Source of the DNA: Portunus trituberculatus
Taxonomy: Eukaryota; Arthropoda; Malacostraca; Decapoda; Portunidae
Assembly (NCBI RefSeq): GCF_017591435.1
Contig: NC_059292.1
Span: 28,158,543-28,222,542 of the forward strand
DNA: 64,000 nucleotides
Reading direction: 5' to 3'
Shown here: positions 23,191 to 35,640 of the stretch, in pieces
How positions within the stretch are numbered: the stretch's first letter is position 1
Layout of the letters: every line of letters starts with the position of its first letter
Made by a program: the position numbers and the translations under genes
The notes under the pieces: model-generated
Databases searched by the model: none
What the model saw: the letters and a program-made list of their open reading frames with translations, nothing else
Told to the model about the DNA's origin: nothing

Positions 23191-23418
23191 GCCGTGGTAC
23201 AGTGGAACCATACGTGCTTTGGGGTCCGCGGGGTCTCCAAGCACATGGGTTCGAATCCTGTCCACGGTCTGAGTGTAGTTTGGGCTTCCTCACTCGGGGC
23301 AAGGATTTCCTAGCCGGTGGGCTTTGAGATAGGAGGTGCCAAAAAAAAGTATCCCCTTTAGCCCATAAATTTTTGTGAAAAGCCCACATGGCATAGATGA
23401 AAAAAAAAAAAAAAAAAA
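23191..23418 (+). mobile_element. tRNA-derived SINE with poly-A tail
   Basis: The head 23191-23269 folds like a tRNA. GCCGTGG pairs with CCACGGT in the acceptor position, a long hairpin built on GTGCTT/AAGCAC occupies the middle, and a B box lies in GGGTTCGAATCCTG. The body ends with an A-run at about 23400-23418. The body differs from the SINEs at 9770 and 51727, so this is a second SINE family. The large middle hairpin suggests a class II (Leu/Ser) tRNA origin, but that is uncertain. Confidence 0.7.
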
Positions 23419-23451
23419 CCTAATGTGCTTTAAAGGCCCTGGGGTTCTCAG

Positions 23452-24857
23452 GGCCCATATCCACGAAACTGTCTTAGGCCGATGTGAGTTAAGTCTGAAA
23501 TCGTACTTAGCTTAGGGTCAACGGTTTAGGGCCGTCGAAAGTCGTCGTGCTTAGATCGCTTTTGATGTACCGTGCTTGCGCTAGAACGCATTGCTTACAA
23601 AATATCGACATTGGTGATATTGAAGAAAACATGATTATACTAGCATTTTCTTTGTCTTTTATTTATATAATTTCATAATACAAGTATCGAGTAAGTAAGA
23701 TAGAATAAAAGTAAATATTTCCGAAGAAAAATATATGCATTAAAATGTATTCCCATTGGTAACGAGCAAACACTCCAAGCAGCTACACACAAGCTCTTCA
23801 AAGAGGTTCCCGCGTTTTCCAGCCAGCAGTGTACGAGTATTTTGCCTTTTCTAGCCATCACTTATCCACCTACTGTATCAGGTAAGGCTTTAATGTGTTA
23901 GAAACAGTACTTAGTATTACTTTATAGGAGAAGTTTAAGGTATTAGTTACATTACTATCATACCACATGGTGCACCTAGAGCTCCTCATTCAAGCTAACT
24001 TGAAAACATTTTATATATGTCCATGTGTCACAAATTAAAACTCTTCATGCTTCTATGTGTAGTAAAATCAAAATATGACACCCAACATTTTATTAATTGT
24101 TTCTTAATTAAAGTTTATTGCTGTAAGAGCTGCAGAGCAGTGATCCTATCCACACTATGATAGGCCCAAGTATTCACTAAATACCACATGGTGTACCTAG
24201 AGCTCCTCATTCCAGCTCAGTTGAAACATTTTATATATGTCCATGTGTCACAAATTTAAACTCTTCCCGCTTCTATGTGTAGTAAAATCAAAATATGGCA
24301 CCCAACATTTTATTAGTATTTTTTTTCTTAATTGAAGTTTATTGCTGTAAGGGCTGCAGACCAGTGATCCTATCCCCACTATGATAGGCCCTAGTACTCA
24401 CTGACTTGGAGGGCGGTAGGCAAATTAGATTTATAGATTGTAAGGTTAGGTTACCTTTACTTAGATAAGATTAGGGTGAGTGGGTTTGACCTACTGGTCT
24501 CACTACATAGGGCTTCCCTCACAAGATTGGTCACAAATAAAATACCTTCACGGTCCAATCTGTACCTCTTGATGAGTTCAGCATCATTAAGCTCATGCAA
24601 AACGTCCCTTCTATGATGATATCTTCCTGGCTGATGTGGTTGTTGCTCTCGTGGCGCTGCCATGTTGTTTGTTTACATCCAGCTCCGTCGTCCATAGCGC
24701 TACTAAAACAGGGTCAACCCAGTCCTAGCGCTAAGCATGATGTTAGGGCCAACGAAAAATTTTAAGTGCGTTTTCTGGCAAGGTAGGCACGATGGCCGCC
24801 ATTTTGGTTTGCTAAGGACAATGCCATCGGTCTAAGACAGTTTCATGGATATGGGGC
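23452..24857 (-). mobile_element. PIF/Harbinger-like element
   Basis: The left end GGCCCATATCCACGAAACTG and the right end (read inward) GCCCCATATCCATGAAACTG are inverted repeats of about 30 bp, flanked on both sides by CAG as a 3-bp duplication. A minus-strand stretch at 24663-24457 encodes a start (MAAPREQQPHQPG) and a HARBI1-like segment (KRYRLDREGILFVTNLVREAL), after which the frame stops. The rest of the transposase is missing, so this is a deletion derivative. Confidence 0.8.
23961..24402. repeat. 221-bp tandem duplication inside the Harbinger-like element
   Basis: TACCACATGGTG begins at 23961 and again at 24182. The two units share most of their sequence through CTATGATAGGCCC, with about 10 percent differences. 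Confidence 0.85.
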
Positions 24858-25295
24858 CAGAATGATACACCAACAATGGTTTGACTTTACAGTTACTACT
24901 AGCGTTAGCGCACAGGGCCAAGTCACAGATACGCAATATTTTGCAATTATCTTGTGTTTCATATTCATTGCGAGATTCTTCTAAGTTTCTTCTTTTCAGC
25001 CTTCTTATTCTTACTTTTGGAACCCATAATCAAGAGGTCTTGAGTTCACAAAACTTAAGAAAAAATACACACTGCTGAGGAGCACAGACACATACATGCA
25101 CAAAGGATGAACAACGATACACAACGCGAACTGAATGTTTAGGTGGATGCGGGTAGCTGAGTGATTGCTGTGTCACCTACCGATGGCTATTCGTACCTTA
25201 AAGATATCTTCGTATTTTGAAGCGTAAACTATATAAAATTTTTCGTCGTATATCGAAAAAATTGTATGTTGGAACGTTCGTAGCTCGAAGTATTA

Positions 25296-25300
<5 letters not shown>
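24858..25300. other. Right flank of element F, no gene recognised
   Basis: Only subterminal Tigger-like sequence (near 25200-25300) and a short Lys-rich minus-strand ORF start are seen. Confidence 0.4.

Positions 25301-25366
<66 letters not shown>
25301..25366. repeat. (TA)n microsatellite 6
   Basis: This TA tract follows the right end of element F. Confidence 0.98.
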
Positions 25367-25368
<2 letters not shown>

Positions 25369-25680
25369 TAAACCCCACATAACGAATGAGTTAAGTTTAA
25401 AAAAAGTGATCATTATGCGAAAATTCGTTGTACGGGGTCCTAGGATGAGTAAAAAATAATAAATAAATATAAAATAAAAAAATGAAAATAAAAAATCCAA
25501 ATGTGTCAAATTCGGACACGGCAGTGGGTCCTGGTGGTGGTGATTCATCGGTGTTTTCAAACTCTGCCAAAATTTCCCCAATAAAAATTTTGTTATAGCG
25601 GGATTTGGTGTTTGTTTTGTGATTTAAGGGTAATAAAACAAAACATTCGTTATGGCGAAAATTTGTTGTGTAAACATTCG

Positions 25681-25682
<2 letters not shown>
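25367..25682. mobile_element. Small Tigger-like remnant between two (TA)n tracts
   Basis: It begins GGTAAACCCCACATAACGAA and ends with repeated CATTCGTTA-type sequence, as in Tigger subterminal regions. The two ends do not form a clean inverted repeat, and the usual CA of the terminus is missing on the left. No coding sequence remains. Confidence 0.5.

Positions 25683-25743
<61 letters not shown>
25683..25743. repeat. (TA)n microsatellite 7
   Basis: This TA tract abuts the left end of element I. Confidence 0.98.
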
Positions 25744-28446
<2,703 letters not shown>

Positions 28447-28456
28447 TATATACAGT

Positions 28457-28605
<149 letters not shown>

Positions 28606-28747
28606 TTATTCAAAATCAATTTCATATGATCACTATTCAAGTTTGCTATCAGTGTATTGTAGAGATGGAATATCCTTGGTACAATACAGTACATACTAAC
28701 CCAGGGATGGAAATTTCAACAGACAGACAATGAAGAAATATACTGAC

Positions 28748-29263
28748 CTGAAGTGTTGCAGGTAATGAGGCCAGCTGGAGCCGCCTCAACTGCCTTTCTT
28801 CCACCCTCCTCAAGCTGTCTTGTCTCATGTTGGCAAGTCCTTTGTTCCTTAGTGGCTTTCTGCTTCTCATCCTCAGCCTTTCCACCATATTCCTTCTTCC
28901 CTTGTCCTTTATCCCATATTGGCCAATGGGTTCAGGAAGTCCCAGAGTTTTCCACCTCCTACCTTTCACAAAGTGTGCAGGAATTCGCCTGCCGAAAGCT
29001 ATTCCAGAACCAGCCAGGGGAAGACCTGCCACAGGCCTGGCTACTGGCTGGGCACTATGCAGTCTTCTCACTAGAGACCCACTTTGCCTTCTGATCGGGC
29101 CAGTCCTCCGGATGAGGGACTGTGGTGGGACAGCTCTTCTGGAGAGTGTGATGTGTGTGGGTGTAGCAGTAAGGTCAGCTGGCCAGCGATTAATGGCCAG
29201 CGCTGGAGAGTGTTTGAGGGACATCCAGGGAAATGAGCTGGTTCCCTTCCAAAATAGGAATAC
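28748..29263 (-). CDS. Internal coding exon, Arg-rich, unknown protein
   Basis: On the minus strand an acceptor (AATTGTTACAG) precedes 29263 and a donor (CAG, then GTCAGTA) follows 28748. The 516 bases between are 172 open codons with phase 0 at both ends. The product is very basic, with Arg-rich stretches (RRLHSAQPVARPV, RRNMVERLRMRSRKPL) and near the end EERQLRRLQLASLPATLQ. No domain is recognised and no hydrophobic segment is clear. The next supported exon downstream on the same strand, 13153-12996, also begins in phase 0, so the two could belong to one gene with a 15-kb transposon-filled intron; this is only phase and strand compatibility. An antisense ORF at 28827-29285 is a shadow. Confidence 0.5.
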
Positions 29264-29523
29264 CTGTAACAATTATATCAGTTAATGGATTGCATATCAA
29301 TGTTGAAAATATTAATATGATAAAAGAATGGGAGACACTGCAGTGTGGCTGTTAGGAAAGCTGTCATTGAGCAATATGGAGGAGCAGAGCCAATATATTT
29401 ATTGTGTTTCATGTAAGAATGAGTGCAAATTTAGTACAGCTGAGCCTCAAATGATGCTTGTTTTTTATATTATGTATTAGTTTTTAGAAATATCAGTGGA
29501 ATCATAAAAATGTTCTTCAAAGC
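29264..29523. other. Unassigned
   Basis: Nothing is recognised between the Arg-rich exon and the minisatellite. Confidence 0.5.
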
Positions 29524-30620
29524 ACCATAACACTTACTGACACTGTCAAGCACCACAACACCCACTGACACTGTCAAGAGCCACAGCAGCCACTGATACT
29601 GTCAAGCATCACAACACCCACTGACACTGTCAAGAGCCACAGCAGCCACTGATACTGTCAAGCACCACAACACCCACTGACACTGTCAAGAGCCACAGCA
29701 GCCACTGATACTGTCAAGCACCACAACACCCACTGACACTGTCAAGAGCCACAGCAGCCACTGATACTGTCAAGCAACACAACACCCACTGACACTGTCA
29801 AGAGCCACAGCAGCCACTGATACTGTCAAGTGCCACAACACCCACTGACACTAAAACACCACAAAACTCACTGACACCGTCAAGTGCCACAACACTCAAT
29901 GACACTGTCAAGATGCCACAATACCCACTGACACTGTCAATGCACCACAACACCCACTGACAGTGTCAAGGTGCCACAACACTCACTGACACTGTCAAGC
30001 ACCACAACACTCAATGACACTGTCAAGATGCCACAACACCCACTGACACTGTCAATGCACCACAACACCCACTGACAGTGTCAAGGTGCCACAACACCCA
30101 CTGACACTGTCAAGGTGCCACAACACCCACTGACAGTGTCAAGGTGCCACAACACCCACTGACACTGTCAAGGCGCCACAACACTCACTGACACTCTCAA
30201 GGCACCACAACACCCACTGGCACTGTCAAGGCACCACAACACCCACTGACAGTGTCAAGGCACCACAACACCCACTGACAGTGTCAAGGCACCACAACAC
30301 CCACTGGCACTGTCAAGGCGTCACAGCACCCACTGGCACTGCTAAGGCGCCATAACACCCACTGACACTGTCAAGGTGCCACAACACCCACTGACACTGT
30401 CAAGGCACCACAACACCCACTGACACTGTCATGTACCACAACACCCACTGACACTGTCATGCACCACAACACCCACTGACACTCATGCTCCACAACACCC
30501 ACTGATACTCATGTACCACAACACCCACTGACACTGTCATGCTCCACAACACCCACTGATACTCATGCGCCACGACACCCACTAACAATCATGTGCCACA
30601 ACACCCACTGACACTGTTTA
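29524..30620. repeat. 28-bp minisatellite
   Basis: The unit is close to CACCACAACACCCACTGACA followed by CTGTCAAG, repeated for about 1.1 kb. In the left part (about 29565-29840) two unit types alternate, giving a roughly 56-bp higher-order repeat; further right the single unit prevails, and the last copies carry CTCATG in place of CTGTCAAG. The unit is not a multiple of three and holds no long frame, so it is not coding. Confidence 0.95.
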
Positions 30621-30758
30621 TACTGTGTATACTCGAGGAAAGACAAAGAAGCATCTGAAAATGCTGTCTCCTGCATTTGAGATCCCCTGGGTTTGCTGCA
30701 GAATCCTTGGGTTGCTGAGAGGTTAGTCATGTTGCTTACTTATCCTATAAGGTATGTA

Positions 30759-31451
30759 CAGGTAACTCGATTTACACATTTTTGTTATTGCGCGACTGAA
30801 AAATTATTATAATTAATTTAATTTGCGCGATCGGTTTGCTTATATGCAATTTGGCCCAACCGCATTTTCAAACTGAGCACCAGACGCAATTTCAAACTGC
30901 ATGCCAGAGAGTTCAGCAGCTGGTCGATAGGTGGGAGCTCCACTGCTCCTTCCTCTTCTCGTGCCTCATTTGCAGTCTGCTAGCACTGAGTACAGACAGA
31001 ATCTCTTCAGCCTGCCTATAATTCACCAAGATGGCCCCAAAACGTCCTTCATCTTCTTCTGCATGTGGGGTTATTTTTGATAAGTGGATTTTTGATAAAG
31101 TGGAAAAGCTCAGAGGGAGATGGTTACTGACTGTGGTGTGAGTGGTGAAGGCAGTGACACAGTGAGTGTTGTGTTTATGTATTCTTTGTTTTGTTGTTTT
31201 CTCTTGGTATTTTTTGCTTCCTCTTATTATTTCTTGCTTTTCCCTTTACTTTAAGTACACTTCTAGTATTTAGAATGGTATATAATAAAAACATGTTAAT
31301 TTAGCCAAATAAATAGAGTATTTTGTACAAATTTTTGGGGACCACATCCTGCATCCCCCCTACTTATGAGAATTACATGTTTGTTTTACGCAAATTTTGA
31401 TATACGCGAATGCCTCTTGGAACGCATCTATCGCATAAATCGAGTTACCTG
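30759..31451. mobile_element. Tigger/pogo-like element A2, internally deleted
   Basis: The ends CAGGTAACTCGATTTAC and (read inward) CAGGTAACTCGATTTATGCG are inverted repeats with TA on both sides. It shares ends and subterminal blocks with A1. A short start (ATGGCCCCAAAACG at about 31032, MAPKRPSSSSA) remains, fused by deletion to the 3' region. Unlike A1 it is not set in a long TA tract. Confidence 0.85.
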
Positions 31452-31479
31452 TACAGTAATCATTATGTATGATCACTAT

Positions 31480-31514
31480 GTATTTTTATAATTATGATTA
31501 TTATTATAATTATA

Positions 31515-31547
<33 letters not shown>

Positions 31548-31576
31548 GTTGTTGTTGTTGTTGTTATTGTTGTTAT

Positions 31577-31639
<63 letters not shown>

Positions 31640-31756
31640 GTAATTATTATGATGCTATTTTTCTTTCATATAAGCCTACAGTGTTGTTTTTTTTTTATAA
31701 AAAAAATAACAACACTGTAGGCTTACATGAAAAAAAAATAGCATCATAATAATGAT

Positions 31757-31834
<78 letters not shown>

Positions 31835-31948
31835 ACAGTAACCGTAACAATAACAATAACAATAACAAAAACAACAACAACAACAACAATAATAATAATA
31901 ATAATAATAATAATATTAATAATTATAATTGTAATTATAATAATAATT
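31480..31948. repeat. Palindromic compound microsatellite
   Basis: The left arm runs ATT, GTT and ACT repeats and then a unique stretch ending CCTACAGTGTTGTT. The right arm is its reverse complement (AACAACACTGTAGG, then AGT, AAC and AAT repeats). The centre is an AT run near 31697. The unique stretches pair with few differences. Confidence 0.85.
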
Positions 31949-31951
31949 GTT

Positions 31952-31977
31952 GTTACTACTACTACTACTACTACTAT

Positions 31978-32030
<53 letters not shown>
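31952..32030. repeat. (TAC)n microsatellite
   Basis: TAC/ACT repeats lead directly into the left end of element J. Confidence 0.95.
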
Positions 32031-32031
<1 letters not shown>

Positions 32032-32409
32032 AGGTTGAACCTCCTTAATCCGGTATTCTTTCATCCGGCAACACCTGTAATCCGGCAAAATTTTTGTTTG
32101 CTGGAATTTTTTAATTGGCCGGAGTAATTTGGCGCTGTACTGTGTTTTGGAGGCCGGGCATTCTGGGTCAAATTTGGATCAGTACCACGCTGCCGCTCAT
32201 TGCAAGCACCATCCCCCCAGGTGCATAAAATTTTTTTTCTGTAATATTTGCCCCTAAACATGGCTTCCAAGCAACCAAGAAGTGATAGTGATGTGTGTGA
32301 ACCAAATAAAAAGTGCAAACATATGACAATATCAGTGCAACAGAAAGTGGACCTATTGAGGAAGCTAGATAAAGGTGTTTCATTTTGGATCCTATGCCAA
32401 CAGTACAAC

Positions 32410-32727
32410 ATTGACTTATCCTCCTGCGGCCACGCTGCACAAGGCTTTCTTCTTCCTCTAATCCCTATTCTGTCCAACTCTCTAATGAGTTAACCAGTAT
32501 GCTCAATCATTCATCCCTTTCACTGGTAAACTCTGGAACTCCCTCCCTGCATCTGTATTTCCAAATTCCTACAACTTGTCTTCTTTTAAGAGGGAGGTAT
32601 TGAGGCATTTGCTCCCCTAATTTTGGCTGATGGTTTTGGCACTTTTTCTACTCTTTGGAGAGCCAGCGCTCAAGTGGGCTTTTTTCTAACTTTCTTTTTT
32701 TTGCCCTTGGCTGGCCCTCTTCCCTAC

Positions 32728-32760
<33 letters not shown>
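32410..32760 (+). mobile_element. Jockey-like LINE 3' end with poly-A, inserted in element J
   Basis: This matches the 3' end of the LINE at 40922-42797 (shared GCTGCACAAGGCTTTCTTCT, CTGGTAAACTCTGGAACTCC and GCCCTTGGCTGGCC) and finishes in about 30 A residues. It sits within the transposase reading frame of J. Strong 5' truncation is usual for LINE copies. Confidence 0.85.
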
Positions 32761-32763
<3 letters not shown>

Positions 32764-33044
32764 GTCTATGATATAAAAAAGCAGAAGAATCAACTTCTCA
32801 AGTTTTACAGTGAGTGTGAGGGCAAGAAGAACATGGAGGTTTGTAGAACACTTAAGGAGGGTAAAAGCAGTGATTTAGACAATGCTCTCATACTGTGGTT
32901 TAAGCTTCGGCGCGCCAGTAACGTCCCTGTGTCTGGCGAGATGATAATGGCGCAGGCAAAAATTTTCCATGCTGAACTTAATTTACATGTTTTTCTATAT
33001 ACTTCTGCATGTATATTTTCATGTACAACTATCATATGAGGCCC

Positions 33045-33358
33045 CGCATGCCAAACAATCGTAACCCGAAAATCCTACTTTTGAGTAAAACGCGCTTAAA
33101 GTTAAACACTGATTACGCACCTAAGATTGGTCAGAATATATGTAAGTATTATACATGAAATGAAAGGTCTTGGGTAGTTCTGTTTAGTTATTTAGGTGTT
33201 TTCGCTCGACTTTGCACCTTGCTGTAGGTACCTAAAAGGTCAGATTTGGCTTGGGCGGCATCACCATATGACTTTTACACCCCTCTACTCCATGGAGCAG
33301 CCGTTATCTCAAAATCTCAAATTTTAGGGTTACGATTGTTTGGCACGCGGGGCCTCAT
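33045..33358. repeat. Inverted-repeat segment in element J
   Basis: The sequence from ATATGAGGCCCCGCATGCCA near 33035 is repeated in reverse complement at about 33336-33358. The interior shows no gene. It could be a small fold-back element inserted into J. Confidence 0.5.
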
Positions 33359-33502
33359 ATATCAAAACAATGTTACAGCTACACTTGTATAATGTAGGGT
33401 AAGTATATGGAGGGTATTTTGGGGACCACCTATAGTTCAGAATTTTCCATGGTCCGGCAAGTCTAAGGTCCGGTGGTTGCTGGATTTGGGAGGTTCAACC
33501 TG

Positions 33503-33505
<3 letters not shown>

Positions 33506-33542
<37 letters not shown>

Positions 33543-33767
33543 TTACCTAGTTGTATTGTACAGGGTTCAAGCGGGGCTCATAGTGTCGTCTCCATATCTC
33601 CATTTATCTAATTTTTCCTTAAAGTTATGCACATTATGTGCTGTAACAACTTCATTATCTAATGCATTCCATTTTTCCACCATTCTGTGTGTAAAACTTT
33701 ATTTTCCAATATCCTTCACACACTGTCTCATCCTGATCTTCTTTTCATGTCCTCTTGTCCTTGCATC
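33506..33767 (-). mobile_element. 3' fragment of the CR1/Jockey-type LINE, reverse orientation, with (GT)n tail
   Basis: On the minus strand this reads as the C-terminal domain and 3' end of the LINE seen at 1-7860 (shared ATTTACCTAGTTGTATTGTA and the KYSFPHR-coding block). The (GT)n at 33506-33540 corresponds to the (CA)n tail. It is a heavily 5'-truncated third copy. Confidence 0.85.
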
Positions 33768-34552
33768 TTGTGTGTGTGTGGGTGGGTGTATGTGCGTGGT
33801 AAAAAAGTATATTTAACAAATAATTAATAGAGAAAGAGTTACTTTGACAAAACAATTATTAAATTAGTCATCTCACTAATTCCCACACATACAAACTGCA
33901 GAAGCAATAGAAAACAATGAACTCTGAACAGAGGAAGTAATCATGCAATGTTCAGCTTATGAGGGATACGAGCAAGGATTCCTTGTATATTCCTTGGTCA
34001 CAAGCTACTATTCATCACTTTGAGAGGCCTTCCCATGCTGGCTGCTGCTGTTAGCAGGCCGGTGGCTGATCCGGCGTCCTGGCTTTTCATTACTGTTTCC
34101 ACAATACAGCGCTCCAGTGCTGTAGAATGCTACCGGTAACATTAGCTACTCCTCCATGTCTATACTCTATAGCAGTATTTCACAACCCTTTTACCCTTGC
34201 CTAACCCTAAAAATAAATTACATGTCTCAAGGAATCCCTGCGCAAAAACAAAAATTATATACCATATATTTCTCATTTTATTTTCATCGTATTTCACGTG
34301 ACAAATATAAATCTTTAATAACTGGCTTAAGGAAAAAAAATAATATTACAGTAACCAATTATTTATTGTGCGTGTTTAGTTATATTACGTATATGAAATT
34401 TAATAAAAAGTCAAAAAGTGCATTAATGTAATAGGGGGGTTTATATATATATAAAAAAAAAAATAATAATAATTATGAAAGATTTTGAAATTTATTTTTA
34501 TAAAAATAATAGCTGTAGCTGTTATCAAAGGCACTGGTTATAAATTTTGAAA
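33768..34552. other. Unassigned, AT-rich
   Basis: A short GT-rich run lies at 33768-33800. Near 34171 CAGTATTTCACAACCCTTTT resembles a hAT-type terminus, but no partner end is found. No gene is recognised. Confidence 0.4.
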
Positions 34553-34906
34553 GATTGACACTGAACACATCCGCATACTTTATCGTAAACTGATGTATAA
34601 TATTAATTGAACTTTCTCCCCACAATGACGTTCGTTCGTTTACAGTCCAGTTCACCGGAGAGAGGATACACATTCACCACAAAATACAATGCACAAAAGG
34701 AAATTGCATAATTCTTTACACAGCCACAGATTGACACTGAACACATCCGCATACTTTATCGTAAACTGATGTAATAATATTAAATGAACTTTCTCCCCAC
34801 AATGACGTTTGTTCGTTTACAGTCAAGTTCACCGGAGAGAGGATACACATTTACCACAAAATACAATGCACAAAAAGAAATTTCATAATTCATTACACAG
34901 CCTGAC
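34553..34906. repeat. 177-bp tandem duplication
   Basis: ATTGACACTGAACACATCCG starts at 34553 and again at 34730, and the units stay alike through TACACAGCC. Differences are few. Confidence 0.9.
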
Positions 34907-35137
34907 AATTGAATTGCTGTGAAACATGCGACTTGTCATTCGTGCGCCTTCATAGTTCACAAGAAATTAACATTCGTCTTTGAGACCGCGATGTATGTAT
35001 GTACATCACGATCTCAAAGATGTGTATGTACATCGCGGTCTCAAAGACGAGTGTTAATTTCTTGTGAACTATGAAGTGTTAAAGTCGCGCAAGTGAAAAG
35101 TCGAACATATCACCGCAATTCAATTGTCAGGCTGTGT
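34891..35137. repeat. About 245-bp inverted repeat
   Basis: The left arm (CACAGCCTGACAATTGAATTG, then TTCACAAGAAATTAACA, then TCTTTGAGACCGCGATGTA) pairs with the right arm that ends CAATTCAATTGTCAGGCTGTG. The centre is near 35015. The arms overlap the second unit of the 177-bp duplication. Confidence 0.85.
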
Positions 35138-35293
35138 ATGTACATTCCTCATTCTTTGTCTCAACTTAAACCTTCTAAACCTTGGTTTAACTCAGCCTGT
35201 TCTCGTGGTATACATGATAGAGAGGTTGCCCACAAAAGGTACTTGAGTCTTCCATCTCCTGAGTCTCACGCACTTTATATCTTTGCCCAGAAT
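35138..35293 (+). mobile_element. Jockey-like LINE, 5' portion left of the LTR element
   Basis: The frame reads LKPSKPWFNSACSRGIHDRE and on to AQNHA, a region between endonuclease and reverse transcriptase in Jockey-type elements. It resumes in frame at 40922 once the LTR retrotransposon and one copy of its 5-bp duplication are discounted. The copy starts directly after the inverted repeat and lacks its endonuclease. Confidence 0.85.
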
Positions 35294-35298
35294 CATGC

Positions 35299-35577
35299 TG
35301 TTCTTTGTTGTTGTCCTGCTGTAGACCCTCGTCCAGCAGTCTGTGGCACGTGGGTAGCAGGGATGTGTGTACAGGGACACATAAACAACAGATGAGATGT
35401 CCAAACAAGGTTCTTATTCTGTTAAGCAGATACACTCCAAAATACGACTACAATAGGGGAAAATACAAGTGGTACCACGCTACGTGGGTAGTCCGTACGG
35501 CAGCTGTCCACACGCTGCCTGGTACTAGCCTAACTGATTGTATGGTAGGCTAGTCTGCCAGACGTAACTGTCCCACA
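35299..35577 (-). repeat. 3' LTR
   Basis: It starts TGTTCTTTG and ends CCCACA on the plus strand, giving TG..CA-type ends. It is the downstream LTR for the minus-strand element. Confidence 0.95.
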
Positions 35578-35602
35578 CCTCCCCCATCCCCCTCACGCTC
35601 AT
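35578..35602 (-). other. Polypurine tract
   Basis: Read on the minus strand, GAGGGGGATGGGGGAGG directly precedes the 3' LTR, as expected for plus-strand priming. Confidence 0.85.
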
Positions 35603-35640
35603 AGGCATCAGAGTTCGTGAGCGTCTCACTTAGCCTTGAG

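Larger units (their letters stand above)
32031..33502 (+). mobile_element. Tigger/jerky-like element J, split by a LINE fragment
   Basis: The ends CAGGTTGAACCTCC and GGAGGTTCAACCTG are perfect inverted repeats, flanked by TA. The interior begins with MASKQPRSDSD at about 32260 and a helix-turn-helix stretch (MTISVQQKVDLLRKLDKG). A LINE 3' fragment interrupts it, and the frame resumes after 32760 with TVYDIKKQKNQLLKFYSECE and a second DNA-binding half up to about 32980. The DDE core is missing. Close to 33045-33355 an inverted pair (GAGGCCCCGCATGCCAAAC and its reverse complement) marks a further inserted or fold-back piece. Confidence 0.8.

Noticed and set aside
28827..29285. Plus-strand 152-codon ORF
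   Set aside because: It lies opposite the minus-strand 516-nt exon, which has both splice sites and equal phases; the plus-strand ORF has neither.
29524..30620. A CRISPR-like array of regularly spaced repeats
   Set aside because: The 28-bp units are contiguous with no unique spacers, and the DNA is eukaryotic.
31469..32088. ORFs of Tyr, Leu, Val or Thr runs
   Set aside because: They are frames through trinucleotide microsatellites.
34171..34240. A hAT terminus starting CAGTATTTCACAACCC
   Set aside because: No partner end or 8-bp duplication was found, so it is only mentioned as a resemblance.
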